Position numbers and translations under genes: made by a program. Under the pieces are notes generated by a model. It saw only the letters and a program-made list of their open reading frames with translations. It was not told the origin of the DNA and made no database searches. Below, in pieces: positions 26,527 to 35,497 of a stretch of 64,000 nucleotides of DNA (position 1 is the stretch's first letter; each line of letters opens with the position of its first letter). The DNA comes from Oxalobacteraceae bacterium (lineage in GTDB: Bacteria; Pseudomonadota; Gammaproteobacteria; Burkholderiales; Burkholderiaceae_D): NCBI GenBank assembly GCA_027490725.1, contig JAIXXN010000078.1, positions 1 to 64,000 of the forward strand, in the 5' to 3' direction.

Positions 26527-27954
26527 TTAGTAACGGTAGTGCTCAGGCTTGTAAGGACCTTGTTGCGATACGCCGATGTAGGCGGCTTGCTCTTCGGTCA
26601 GTTCGGTCAGTTGCGCGTTGAGCTTCTTCAGCTGCAGGCGCGCGACTTTTTCGTCCAGATGCTTAGGCAACACATACACACCGACCGGATAGTTCGCCGT
26701 GTTGGCGAACAGTTCGATCTGGGCGATGGTCTGGTTGGCGAACGACGACGACATCACGTACGAAGGGTGGCCGGTACCGCAGCCGAGGTTGACCAGACGG
26801 CCTTCCGCCAGCAGGATGATGCGCTTGCCCGATGGGAAGATCACGTGGTCGACTTGCGGCTTGATGTTTTCCCAGGTGTACTTCTTCAGTGCAGCAACGT
26901 CGATTTCGTTATCGAAGTGACCGATGTTGCAGACGATGGCCTGATCCTTCATCTTCAGCATGTGCGCTTCGGTGAGGATGTGATAGTTGCCGGTGCAGGT
27001 AACGAAGATGTCGCCGTGTTCAGCGGCGTAATCCATGGTCACCACGCGGTAGCCTTCCATCGCAGCCTGCAGTGCGCAGATCGGATCGATCTCGGTCACC
27101 CAGACTTGTGCCGACAGTGCACGCATGGCTTGCGCCGAACCCTTGCCGACGTCACCGTAACCAGCGATCACGGCTACTTTACCGGCGATCATCACGTCGG
27201 TCGCGCGCTTGATACCATCGACCAGCGATTCACGGCAGCCGTACAGGTTGTCAAATTTCGATTTGGTGACGGAGTCGTTGACGTTGATAGCCGGGAAGTG
27301 CAGCTTGCCTTCCTTGTGCATCTGGTACAGACGGTGCACACCGGTGGTGGTTTCTTCGGTCACGCCCAGAATGTGCGGCAGACGCTTGGAGTACCAAAGC
27401 GGATCTTTGGCCAGATGGGCTTTGATGGCATTGAACAGGCAGATTTCTTCTTCCGAACCCGGGTTGGCCAGTACCGACAGATCGGTCTCGGCACGTGCGC
27501 CCAGATGCAGCAACAGGGTGGCATCGCCGCCGTCATCCAGAATCATGTTGGAGTACACGGCGTTACCGGCCGCATCGGCTGGCCATTCGAAGATGCGGTG
27601 GGTGTAATCCCAGTATTCGTCCAGGGTTTCGCCTTTGATGGCGAACACTGGCGTACCAGCAGCAGCGATTGCCGCAGCAGCGTGGTCCTGGGTCGAGTAG
27701 ATATTGCACGACGCCCAGCGCACTTCGGCACCCAGCGCTTCGAGCGTCTGGATCAGCACAGCGGTCTGGATGGTCATGTGCAGCGAACCGGTAATGCGTG
27801 CGCCTTTCAGCGGCTGGGCGGCAGCGAATTCCTCACGGATCGCCATCAGGCCCGGCATTTCAGTTTCTGCAATCTTGATTTCTTTGTTACCCCATGGTGC
27901 CAGGGTAATGTCGGCGACCAGGAAGTCGTTTGCGGATTTGAGTACGGCGTTCAT
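26527..27954 (-). CDS. ahcY: adenosylhomocysteinase
   Basis: The 475-residue enzyme hydrolyses S-adenosylhomocysteine to adenosine and homocysteine with bound NAD. It has the NAD-binding GYGDVGKG segment, the DSVTKSKFDN substrate region and the C-terminal PxHYRY end (KPEHYRY). The length includes the ~40-residue insertion seen in many proteobacterial enzymes. ATG 27954 follows AAAGGAGGG. It is directly downstream of a canonical SAH riboswitch, so expression should rise when SAH accumulates. Confidence 0.98.
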   Translation of the reverse strand: MNAVLKSANDFLVADITLAPWGNKEIKIAETEMPGLMAIREEFAAAQPLKGARITGSLHMTIQTAVLIQTLEALGAEVRWASCNIYSTQDHAAAAIAAAGTPVFAIKGETLDEYWDYTHRIFEWPADAAGNAVYSNMILDDGGDATLLLHLGARAETDLSVLANPGSEEEICLFNAIKAHLAKDPLWYSKRLPHILGVTEETTTGVHRLYQMHKEGKLHFPAINVNDSVTKSKFDNLYGCRESLVDGIKRATDVMIAGKVAVIAGYGDVGKGSAQAMRALSAQVWVTEIDPICALQAAMEGYRVVTMDYAAEHGDIFVTCTGNYHILTEAHMLKMKDQAIVCNIGHFDNEIDVAALKKYTWENIKPQVDHVIFPSGKRIILLAEGRLVNLGCGTGHPSYVMSSSFANQTIAQIELFANTANYPVGVYVLPKHLDEKVARLQLKKLNAQLTELTEEQAAYIGVSQQGPYKPEHYRY

Positions 27955-27984
27955 CACGCCCTCCTTTCATTGGTTGAAAAAAGT

Positions 27985-28049
27985 AACGTGAGCGCGGTTT
28001 GGGACTCCGAGCCTGGCGAATTAGAAATTCGTCGCAACGCTCCTCGGAA
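27985..28049 (-). promoter_or_regulatory. SAH riboswitch
   Basis: The minus strand reads CCGAGGAGCG near the 5' end, then a small CGAATT/AATTCG hairpin, then CCAGGCTCGG and finally CGCGCTCACG. CCGAG pairs with CTCGG (P1), and GAGCG can pair with CGCTC to form the pseudoknot. These are the conserved elements of the SAH riboswitch class that precedes ahcY in beta- and gammaproteobacteria. Ligand binding is expected to turn expression on. Confidence 0.93.
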
Positions 28050-28054
28050 CGCTG

Positions 28055-28063
28055 ATTCTAGCA
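28055..28063 (-). promoter_or_regulatory. extended -10 promoter of the ahcY operon
   Basis: On the minus strand TGC followed by TAGAAT forms an extended -10 element with no good -35. The predicted start falls at about 28048-28049, which is exactly the 5' edge of the riboswitch. Confidence 0.6.
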
Positions 28064-28180
28064 CCATTTGCGGCGAAAATCAGCAAATCCGCATTCCCCG
28101 GCAGCAATAAATGCGCGACATGGGCCAAATCACTGGCAGCCTTGGTTGCCGGGCCAGCCGTGGCTGCCACTGCCGTCCCA

Positions 28181-28218
28181 AATAAAAAACGCTCCGGATC
28201 GTTCGATACCGGAGCGTT
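28181..28218 (-). terminator. intrinsic terminator of metK
   Basis: On the minus strand AACGCTCCGG (28209-28218) and CCGGAGCGTT (28188-28197) form a perfect 10-bp stem with an 11-base loop, followed by TTTTATT. It lies 48 bases past the metK stop and separates metK from the ahcY operon. The rest of the 311-base gap between metK and ahcY holds the SAH riboswitch and its promoter. Confidence 0.92.
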
Positions 28219-28265
28219 CTGGACGGTGGTTCAGCGCCGCAGCGCTGGATCCCCTGGCAGGCTGA

Positions 28266-29432
28266 TTACTTCAGACCGGCTGCATCGCGCAGGATGGCGG
28301 CCTTGTCGGTGCGTTCCCACGTGAATTCCGGCTCTTCGCGGCCGAAGTGGCCGTAAGCAGCGGTTTTGCCGTAGATCGGACGCAGCAGGTCCAGCATCTG
28401 CACGATGCCTTTCGGACGCAGGTCGAAGTGCGCCATCACCAGTTCGGCGATTTTCTCGTCCGGGATGACGCCGGTACCTTCGGTGTACACCGTAATATTG
28501 ATCGGACGGGCCACGCCGATGGCGTAGCTGACCTGTACCTGGCACTGACGCGCCAGACCGGCGGCCACCACGTTTTTAGCCACGTAACGGGCCGCGTAGG
28601 CTGCCGAGCGGTCCACTTTCGTAGGATCTTTACCGGAGAAGGCACCGCCACCGTGCGGGCTGGCGCCACCGTAGGTATCGACAATGATCTTACGGCCAGT
28701 CAGGCCGCAATCGCCCTGCGGACCACCAATCACGAAGCGGCCGGTCGGGTTGACCAGATACTTGGTGTTGGTCAGCCATTCGCGTGGCAGTACCGGTTTG
28801 ATGATTTCTTCGATGACCGCTTCTTCGATCTGCTTGTGCAGCATTTCCGGCGCGTGCTGGGTCGACAGCACTACGGTGTCGACTGCTACCGGACGGCCAT
28901 TCACGTAACGCAGCGTCACTTGCGATTTTGCATCCGGACGCAGCCATGGCAGACGGCCATCTTTGCGCAGTTGCGACTGGCGCTCGACCAGGCGGTGGGC
29001 GTAGTGGATGGCAGCTGGCATCAGCTCGGCCGTTTCATCGCAGGCGTAGCCGAACATCAGGCCCTGATCGCCGGCACCTTGATCGAGATCAATCCCCGCG
29101 CCTTCGTCCACGCCCTGGGCGATGTCCGGCGACTGCTTGTCGTAGGCCACCAGCACGGCGCAACCTTTGTAGTCGATGCCATATTCGGTATTGTCGTAAC
29201 CGATACGTTTGATGGTTTCCCGTGCAACTTGAATATAATCAACATTGGCATGGGTGGTGATCTCACCAGCCAGCACAACCAGACCGGTGTTGCACAGGGT
29301 CTCGGCAGCCACGCGGGCGGTCGGGTCCTGGGTCAGGATGGCGTCCAGAATCGCATCGGAAATCTGGTCGGCAACTTTATCGGGGTGGCCTTCCGAAACG
29401 GATTCGGAAGTAAAAAGATAATCATTAGACAT
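28266..29432 (-). CDS. metK: S-adenosylmethionine synthetase
   Basis: The 388-residue enzyme makes S-adenosylmethionine from methionine and ATP. Family motifs include FTSESVSEGHPDK near the N-terminus, GAGDQGLMFGYA, and the GGGAFSGKDPTKVDRS loop. An AGGAG site lies 6 bases before the ATG. It has its own terminator. Its 5' leader contains three short segments that can pair in two exclusive ways over the ribosome-binding region, so it may be controlled at translation. It is divergent from a lipid A acyltransferase gene. Confidence 0.98.
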   Translation of the reverse strand: MSNDYLFTSESVSEGHPDKVADQISDAILDAILTQDPTARVAAETLCNTGLVVLAGEITTHANVDYIQVARETIKRIGYDNTEYGIDYKGCAVLVAYDKQSPDIAQGVDEGAGIDLDQGAGDQGLMFGYACDETAELMPAAIHYAHRLVERQSQLRKDGRLPWLRPDAKSQVTLRYVNGRPVAVDTVVLSTQHAPEMLHKQIEEAVIEEIIKPVLPREWLTNTKYLVNPTGRFVIGGPQGDCGLTGRKIIVDTYGGASPHGGGAFSGKDPTKVDRSAAYAARYVAKNVVAAGLARQCQVQVSYAIGVARPINITVYTEGTGVIPDEKIAELVMAHFDLRPKGIVQMLDLLRPIYGKTAAYGHFGREEPEFTWERTDKAAILRDAAGLK

Positions 29433-29520
29433 CGCAAGCTCCTGCTAATTGGTTAAGAATGTGGTCGCTTACCAATACGGCTTGCGACGCTTTAGCGACA
29501 TTTATATTCCGCTTCGCAAG
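29433..29520 (-). promoter_or_regulatory. structured leader of metK with alternative pairings
   Basis: In the mRNA sense, segment C (CTTGCGA, 29520-29514) can pair with segment B (TCGCAAGC, 29487-29480), and B can instead pair fully with segment A (GCTTGCGA, 29439-29432). A covers the spacer between the AGGAG site and the first base of the ATG. Between B and A a hairpin TTGGTAAG (29475-29468) with CTTAACCAA (29457-29449) extends the A-B helix. A TATAAA at about 29500 could be a -10; if used, segment C would be outside the transcript. Confidence 0.55.
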
Positions 29521-29627
29521 TTGTCTGTTAACTCAGCGGATCCTACTAACGTGGTATTTTACGCTTCTTTGAAAAATTTTGGCACGGCAACACCCGCCGA
29601 AAGCATTATCACCTATACGAATTACTC

Positions 29628-30479
29628 ATGTTAGTCGCCATTTTCCGCCTGTTTTCTATCGTACCTTTGCCAATTTTGCATGCTCTGGGCAGCGTGCTGG
29701 GCTGGCTGGTATACCTGGCTTCGCCGTCCTACCGGCGCCGCATGCGCGACAATCTGCGTCAGGCCGGCTATGGCCAGTACTTATCCGCCGCCATTGCGGA
29801 AGCCGGTAAAAGCATCGTCGAGCTGCCCTTTATCTGGTGCGCCGATCCGGCCCGCGTGTCGCGTCACGCCAGCGATGAAGGCTGGTCGCTGGTGCAGACG
29901 GAACTCGATGCGGGACGCGGCATCATGTTTCTGACCCCGCATCTGGGCTGCTTTGAAATTGTCGCGCAGGAAATCGCCCTGCGCACCGAACTGATGGTGA
30001 TGTACCGCCCGCCTAAAAAAGCGGCACTCAAGCCGCTGATCGAAGGCGCCCGTGCGCGCGACAACCTATTACTGGCACCCGCCAATATGTCGGGGGTACG
30101 GATGCTGGCCAAAACGCTGAAAAAAGGCAAACCAGTCGGCTTGCTGCCGGATCAGGTGCCACAGGAAGGCGAAGGCATCTGGGCCAGCTTCTTCGGACGC
30201 CAGGCTTACACCATGACCCTGCCCGCCAAACTGGCGCAGCTGGGCGACGCCACCATCATCGTCACCTACGCGGAACGTCTGCCCGGTGGACGTGGCTTTG
30301 TGATCCGTTTCGTGCCCTTCGATGGCAGCCTGGACGGCAGCATCGCCGAGCAATCCCAGAGCATCAATCACGCCATGGAACGCCTGATCGCACGCTGCCC
30401 GGCGCAGTATTTCTGGAGCTATAACCGCTACAAGGTCCCGGCCGGCATTGCCGCCCCGAATGCAGGAGTCCAGGCATGA
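29628..30479 (+). CDS. LpxL/LpxM-family lipid A acyltransferase
   Basis: This 283-residue inner-membrane enzyme belongs to the lysophospholipid/late lipid A acyltransferases. One hydrophobic N-terminal helix precedes the catalytic HX4E motif in TPHLGCFE; the MYRPPKKAAL and LPDQVPQEGEG segments are typical. It should add a secondary acyl chain to lipid A. Its stop overlaps the next gene as ATGA, so the two are coupled. The 195-base gap to divergent metK carries the promoters of both. Confidence 0.9.
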   Translation: MLVAIFRLFSIVPLPILHALGSVLGWLVYLASPSYRRRMRDNLRQAGYGQYLSAAIAEAGKSIVELPFIWCADPARVSRHASDEGWSLVQTELDAGRGIMFLTPHLGCFEIVAQEIALRTELMVMYRPPKKAALKPLIEGARARDNLLLAPANMSGVRMLAKTLKKGKPVGLLPDQVPQEGEGIWASFFGRQAYTMTLPAKLAQLGDATIIVTYAERLPGGRGFVIRFVPFDGSLDGSIAEQSQSINHAMERLIARCPAQYFWSYNRYKVPAGIAAPNAGVQA

Positions 30480-31363
30480 AGCTGTTACTAGGTCTGATGT
30501 GGTTGCTGCACTGGCTGCCCCTGCCCCTGCTGGGCCGCTTCGGCAAACTGATCGGCAGCCTGCTGTTCGTGCTGATGCCGGCGCGCCGCCACATCACCCT
30601 CACCAATCTGCGCCTGTGCATGCCGGAACTGACGGAAGCCGAGCGGGTCGATATCGCCCGGCGCCACTTCCAGTCGTATTCGCGCAGTGTCTGGGAACGG
30701 GGGATTCTGTGGTGGGCCTCGGAAGCGCGGCTGCGCCGCCTGATCAAGGTCGAACCGAACGGCGTACCGGTGGCCGAGATGACCGACCAGCCCACTATTC
30801 TGCTGTGCCCGCACTTCGTCTGTCTGGATGTGGGCGGTGCTGCCGTGGCAATGGAAACCAGCGCCTCGTCGATGTATGTGCAGCAGAAAAATCTGGTGTT
30901 CGACCGTGTGCTGCGCGCCGGTCGCTCGCGCTTCCAGCCCGTTAAACTGTTCACCCGTCAGGATGGCATCAAGCCCATCCTGCGCGCGCTGCGCGACAAG
31001 ATGCCCTACTTCATGCTGCCGGATATGGATTTTGGCGCGAAAGATGCCGAGTTCGTGCCCTTTTTCGGCGTGCAGGCAGCCACGCTGACGGCCACCGCGC
31101 GCATCGCCGCCACCACCGGTGCGCAGGTAATGCCTGTGATTGCCACCTTCCTGCCCGACTATCAGGGCTGGCGTGTGAAATTCTATCCCGTGTGGGACAA
31201 TTATCCCGGCACCGACATGGTTGCCGCCACCCGCCGCATGAATGCCTTTATCGAGGAACGCGTGCGCGAAGCCCCGGCCGAATACTTCTGGACCCATAAG
31301 CGCTTCAAGACCCGCCCGGACGGTGAAGCATCGCTGTATCAACGTCCTGAGCAGCACCATTAA
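30476..31363 (+). CDS. second LpxL/LpxM-family lipid A acyltransferase
   Basis: This 295-residue paralogue of the preceding gene has an N-terminal membrane helix and the catalytic HX4D motif in CPHFVCLD. The mid-region MLPDMDFGAKDAEFVPFFG is family-typical. The two enzymes probably act at different positions of lipid A (laurate and myristate type), but which does which cannot be read from sequence. The ATG overlaps the upstream stop, and dapF follows after 52 bases. Confidence 0.9.
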   Translation: MKLLLGLMWLLHWLPLPLLGRFGKLIGSLLFVLMPARRHITLTNLRLCMPELTEAERVDIARRHFQSYSRSVWERGILWWASEARLRRLIKVEPNGVPVAEMTDQPTILLCPHFVCLDVGGAAVAMETSASSMYVQQKNLVFDRVLRAGRSRFQPVKLFTRQDGIKPILRALRDKMPYFMLPDMDFGAKDAEFVPFFGVQAATLTATARIAATTGAQVMPVIATFLPDYQGWRVKFYPVWDNYPGTDMVAATRRMNAFIEERVREAPAEYFWTHKRFKTRPDGEASLYQRPEQHH

Positions 31364-31415
31364 CCGCAGGTTCAGCTAACTCGGCGCCCACCGAAGCTGG
31401 CCGCAGAAGACCATT

Positions 31416-32279
31416 ATGAAACTTAAATTCACCAAAATGCACGGTGCCGGCAATGACTTCGTGGTCATCGACGGCATCAACCAGCACATCGATTTCACCC
31501 CTGCCCAGTGGCAGCATCTGGGCGACCGCCGCTTCGGCGTTGGTGCCGACCAGATACTGCTGGTGGAAAAGCCGACCGAAGCCGGCTGCGACTTCCGCTA
31601 TCGCATCTTCAACGCCGATGGCGGCGAAGTCGAACAGTGCGGGAATGGCTCGCGCGCCTTCGTCAAATTTGTCGCCGAAAAAGGCTTGACCAGCCAGCGC
31701 AGCATCACCGTGCAAACCAAGGCCGGCATCATCGCGCCACGCCTCGAAGACGATGGCAGCATCACCGTCGACATGGGCGCACCCGTACTGGAACCGGCCC
31801 GCGTGCCCTTCGATGCCAAAGGTCTGGCCGGCCAGCCGCAAGCCGATGACCTGCTATTCCCACTGGTGCTGGAACTGGGTGGCGCGCGCGAAGCAGTGCT
31901 GATCTCGGTGGTGTCAATGGGCAATCCGCACGCCGTGCAGGTGGTCGACGACGTCGACACGGCCGCGGTGGAACTGAGCGGCCCGCTCATCGAACGTCAC
32001 CCGCGCTTCCCCAACCGCGTCAATGCCGGCTTCATGCAGATCGTGGATCGCCGGCATATCCGTTTGCGGGTGTTCGAACGGGGTGTGGGCGAGACGCTCG
32101 CTTGCGGCACCGGCGCCTGCGCAGCAGTCGTGGCAGGGATCCGTCGCGGCCTACTCGACAGTCCGGTGCAGGTCGAGGCGCGCGGTGGCCAGTTGTCGAT
32201 CAGCTGGGCCGGCGCAGGCCAGCCCGTGCTGCTGACCGGCCCGGCTGTGACTGTGTTCGAAGGCGAAATCGATATCTAA
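31416..32279 (+). CDS. dapF: diaminopimelate epimerase
   Basis: The 287-residue enzyme interconverts LL- and meso-diaminopimelate for lysine and peptidoglycan. Both catalytic cysteines are visible, in EQCGNGSRA and in LACGTGACA. The start MKLKFTKMHGAGNDFVV is the family consensus. In many gamma- and betaproteobacteria dapF is followed directly by DUF484 and xerC; here a Sel1-repeat gene and a porin lie in between. Confidence 0.97.
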   Translation: MKLKFTKMHGAGNDFVVIDGINQHIDFTPAQWQHLGDRRFGVGADQILLVEKPTEAGCDFRYRIFNADGGEVEQCGNGSRAFVKFVAEKGLTSQRSITVQTKAGIIAPRLEDDGSITVDMGAPVLEPARVPFDAKGLAGQPQADDLLFPLVLELGGAREAVLISVVSMGNPHAVQVVDDVDTAAVELSGPLIERHPRFPNRVNAGFMQIVDRRHIRLRVFERGVGETLACGTGACAAVVAGIRRGLLDSPVQVEARGGQLSISWAGAGQPVLLTGPAVTVFEGEIDI

Positions 32280-32312
32280 CGGCGCGCGACCTAGGACCGC
32301 GCTCCCGCGGGC

Positions 32313-33899
32313 TCAGGCCGCCAGCAGATCATCCACATGGGCCGCTCCCGGCGCCCAGGTTTTTAAGCGGTACAGACGCTGGCGGTAATTGCCTTCGATC
32401 CCCTCCGGACCGTTATCAAACGGTTCGAACAGACGCACCAACCGGTCCAGTGCCTGCCGTTCGCGCGCGGTGCGCAGCAGAATCAAACGCCGTTTGCTGC
32501 GCCCGTAACTGGCGCGAATATCAACCACCAGACAATGCCCCTGATCGGCGGCCGGCACATCAAGCAACAGCGCTTCGGCACGACTCAACCCGAACAGACA
32601 GGCCAGTTCCAGCCGTGCCGCCAGCAGAGGCTGGGACTCCAGCGCTTCACGGCTCAGTGTGGCCAGCACGGCATTCGCCCAGCCAGCCGGTTTCGGCGTC
32701 GCCGCCACGCGCGCCAGTGCCGCCTCGGCTTCGCGACAGCCCTGTGCCACGGCTTTCTGCAGCCAGTAGGCAGCGCGCACATCACTGGACTCGTCGGTAC
32801 GGCGGTTACGCCAGGCATACATGCCGCATTCGAGCTGGGCGCCGCGATGGCCCATTTCTGCGGCGCGCTCCAGATAGCGCTGGGCCTCGGCCACGCAGCG
32901 CTGGGAAAATTCCGGTTTTAAATAGATGCGCGACAGGGCAAACCAGGCATCGGCCAGTCCCTGTTCGCCCGCCAGCGTCAGCCAGCGGATGGCCCGTTTG
33001 AAATTGGCCGCCGCAATGCCATGCCGTTGTCGCTTGCCCTCACCATCCATGCGGGCAAACCACAGCCCCAGCGCCAGTTGCGCCTGACGGTCGCCACCAT
33101 AGGCCGCCAGTTCGCGGTACTGCAGCAATTCCGCCTGGGCGGCGTCACACGCGTCGGCGCGCGCTTCCAGCAGCTCGGCACAGCGCGACAGCAGGGTCAG
33201 TTGCACGGGCAGCAAAGCCCAGTCAACCGTGCGGGCCGCCTCGGCATCGATGGGGGCACGTTCGAGTAACTGCCGCGAAATGGGTAGCGCGCGCTGCAGA
33301 TAGGCGTCCGGATCGCTATTCCAGGCCTGTTCCAGCACGGCATACTGGGCCGCAGCGAGCCCGCTATCGGCCGCCCGCGCCAGCCATTGCTGGCCATCGG
33401 ATCGCGCAGCTTGCGCCAGCACAGGACTGGCCGGGCCGGCCTGCGGCGCATCGCAGACCGCAGGTGCCGGCGTGACACGCAGCGCTTGCTGCGACAACAG
33501 CCATTGCGCTTCCGCGCAACCGCTGCGCGCCGACACTTCCAGTAACTGCAGCGCTTTATCCTGCAAGGCCAGCACCGCCGGCACCGGTTCGCCATGGAAT
33601 ACCAGCTGGGCCAGTACTAGTCCGGCCTGCGGGATGCCAGCCGCATGGGCGCGTTCATACCAGACCAGCACTGCGGGCATTTTGTGCTGTGCCTGCTCAT
33701 AAGGAATGTAACTACCAATCAACATCCAGGCTTCATCCAGTTGCTGGGCTGCCGCGCGGTCCAGCCAGTGCAAGGCGGTCGGCAGACTGTGCGGCAAACT
33801 GGCGCCGCCGAACAGATACAGCTTGCCCAGTGCTAACTGGCACGCCGCATCGCCCGCGCGCGCACCACGGATGATCCCTAATTCTTCTCGATTAGCCAT
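32313..33899 (-). CDS. Sel1/TPR-repeat protein
   Basis: This protein of about 528 residues is made of helical repeats of the Sel1 kind, with blocks such as ACQLALGKLYLFGG, AALHWLDRAAAQ, GDRQAQLALGLWFARM and GHRGAQLECGMYAW. No signal peptide or membrane helix is evident, so it is probably cytoplasmic. The last 100 residues (VDIRASYGRSKRRLILLRTARERQALDRL) are not repeats and I do not recognise them. ATG 33899 is chosen because GTGAG precedes it; ATG 33923 is possible. It is on the opposite strand to dapF and the porin, and its function is unknown. Confidence 0.78.
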   Translation of the reverse strand: MANREELGIIRGARAGDAACQLALGKLYLFGGASLPHSLPTALHWLDRAAAQQLDEAWMLIGSYIPYEQAQHKMPAVLVWYERAHAAGIPQAGLVLAQLVFHGEPVPAVLALQDKALQLLEVSARSGCAEAQWLLSQQALRVTPAPAVCDAPQAGPASPVLAQAARSDGQQWLARAADSGLAAAQYAVLEQAWNSDPDAYLQRALPISRQLLERAPIDAEAARTVDWALLPVQLTLLSRCAELLEARADACDAAQAELLQYRELAAYGGDRQAQLALGLWFARMDGEGKRQRHGIAAANFKRAIRWLTLAGEQGLADAWFALSRIYLKPEFSQRCVAEAQRYLERAAEMGHRGAQLECGMYAWRNRRTDESSDVRAAYWLQKAVAQGCREAEAALARVAATPKPAGWANAVLATLSREALESQPLLAARLELACLFGLSRAEALLLDVPAADQGHCLVVDIRASYGRSKRRLILLRTARERQALDRLVRLFEPFDNGPEGIEGNYRQRLYRLKTWAPGAAHVDDLLAA

Positions 33900-34322
33900 C
33901 GTCTCACTATTACTCCGATTCATAGAAGCGGGCGGCGCGTGCACCCTGTCTAGGCAGGTTTCCGGCGACCATTGGTAACGGAGAGTGTAGCGTGCCATCG
34001 GCGCCACACTGTAAAGAATATGGTGAACATTTTGATATCGCGCAAAGATTGCCTAGGGCTTCAGCAGGTACGCTAGAGGCAAATTGATGCCTGAGTGAAA
34101 GGATTTCATCCCCGGATCCGGGCCAGCCGAGCGCGATTTATGCGTTTCATTAATACAACAGGAACTCGGCTTTCGTAGGCTTTCGACCAAAATTAAGCGT
34201 CCCAATTGACCATTTCGACGGTTTTGAGGCGGCAGCAGATTAAGGTTTCAGCATCCGGAGATCTTCAACCCCGATCTTCAGCTTCAGACTCAACGATGTT
34301 CACTCTTAAAGGAATAGCTAAA
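33900..34322. other. 423-base gene-free region upstream of the porin gene
   Basis: It must hold divergent promoters for the Sel1-repeat gene and the porin. TTGATA and TAGGGC 16 bases apart at about 34032-34059 are a weak plus-strand promoter candidate, which would leave a leader of over 250 bases before the porin. An in-frame extension upstream of the porin from 34206 has no signal peptide and is not credible. I see no RNA gene or clear repeat. Confidence 0.5.
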
Positions 34323-35378
34323 ATGAAAAAATCTTTGGTGGCTTTGGCGCTCATGGGCGCGTTCACTGGTGCATATGCACAATCGTCCGTGACTATCTAT
34401 GGCACTGTAGATGCTGGTATCTCCAAACTGACCGGCGGCACGACCTCGGTGGGCAAACGTGACAACAACAAACTCGGCTTCAAAGGCGTGGAAGATCTGG
34501 GCAGCGGCCTGAGCGCACTGTTCCAACTGGAAATCCGCTACGAATCCGACACCGGCACCATCGAAAACACCTCGGGCGCCAACAGCCGTCCGCTGTTCCA
34601 AGGTCAGAGCCGGGTCGGTCTGCAAGGCGACTTCGGTACCGTACGTCTGGGCCGTGGTCTGACCGCCTTCCAGGAAACCAGCACCCAGTTCGAACCATGG
34701 AGCGGTCTGCCAGCCGTGGCCGGTTACCAGACCGACCTGCAAGTGGCCGGCTACACCAGCGATCCAATGAGCACCACCGGTAACTCGCGTAACCGCTTCT
34801 CGAATTCGGTGTTCTATAACAGCCCGGTCATCGGCGGCATGTTCCAGCTGAACGTCACCGTGCAGGCCAAAGAAGCCAACCAGAATCCAGTGATCATCGG
34901 CAAGGGCACCGCAACCAACCCGCAATTCCCGGCCAATTCCGCACCAACCACCGCCCCGTACTCGCTGAGCGCAACGGCCATCAATGGCCCGTTCGGTGCT
35001 TACGCTGCGTATGAAAAGAACGCCATCCAGACCAAACTGTGGTCGGTCGGCGCCTACTTCAAACCAGCACCGGAACTGAAACTGATGGGTTCCTACCAGT
35101 CGCAGGATCAGGACGAAAACGTGCTGGTCAATCCGAAGACCAAAGCCTGGCTGGTCGGTGCTAACTACACCGTCGGTGCTGGCATGGTACGTTTCGGCTA
35201 CGGTCAGAAAGATCCGGACAACAGCCTGCATAGCGCTGCCATCGCCAAAACCAAGCAAGTATCGATCGGCTACGACTACAATCTGTCGCCACGCACCTAC
35301 CTGTATGTGGATGCCTCGAACAAGAAAGCCACCACCACGGCCAACTTCTACAGCCTCGGTATTCACCACAACTTCTAA
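34323..35378 (+). CDS. Gram-negative general porin
   Basis: The 351-residue outer-membrane protein has a signal peptide (MKKSLVALALMGAFTGAYA) and the start QSSVTIYGTVDAGI typical of trimeric OmpC-like porins of Burkholderiales. Repeated amphipathic strands, the GFKGVEDLGSGLSALFQLE block, the GRGLTAF region and a C-terminal phenylalanine (HHNF) support a 16-strand barrel. It should allow diffusion of small hydrophilic solutes. AAAGGA precedes the ATG. Two intrinsic terminators follow it. Confidence 0.95.
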   Translation: MKKSLVALALMGAFTGAYAQSSVTIYGTVDAGISKLTGGTTSVGKRDNNKLGFKGVEDLGSGLSALFQLEIRYESDTGTIENTSGANSRPLFQGQSRVGLQGDFGTVRLGRGLTAFQETSTQFEPWSGLPAVAGYQTDLQVAGYTSDPMSTTGNSRNRFSNSVFYNSPVIGGMFQLNVTVQAKEANQNPVIIGKGTATNPQFPANSAPTTAPYSLSATAINGPFGAYAAYEKNAIQTKLWSVGAYFKPAPELKLMGSYQSQDQDENVLVNPKTKAWLVGANYTVGAGMVRFGYGQKDPDNSLHSAAIAKTKQVSIGYDYNLSPRTYLYVDASNKKATTTANFYSLGIHHNF

Positions 35379-35386
35379 GCGCAGGG

Positions 35387-35407
35387 CCGGCCCGCAAGGC
35401 CGGTTTT
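35387..35407 (+). terminator. intrinsic terminator 1 after porin
   Basis: CCGGCC (35387-35392) and GGCCGG (35398-35403) form a stem around CGCAA, followed by TTTT. It begins 8 bases after the porin stop codon. Confidence 0.75.
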
Positions 35408-35420
35408 GCCAAGGAGAATC

Positions 35421-35450
35421 ACGGACATGGGTGACCATGTCCGTTTTTTT
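35421..35450 (+). terminator. intrinsic terminator 2 after porin
   Basis: ACGGACATGG (35421-35430) and CCATGTCCGT (35435-35444) form a perfect 10-bp stem with a GTGA tetraloop, running into a seven-T tract. This is the stronger of two tandem terminators that insulate DUF484 from the porin. Confidence 0.92.
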
Positions 35451-35497
35451 CGTTTAGAATGAAGCTCGATCTTTCACCAAGTAAATAGAGTACCGTC

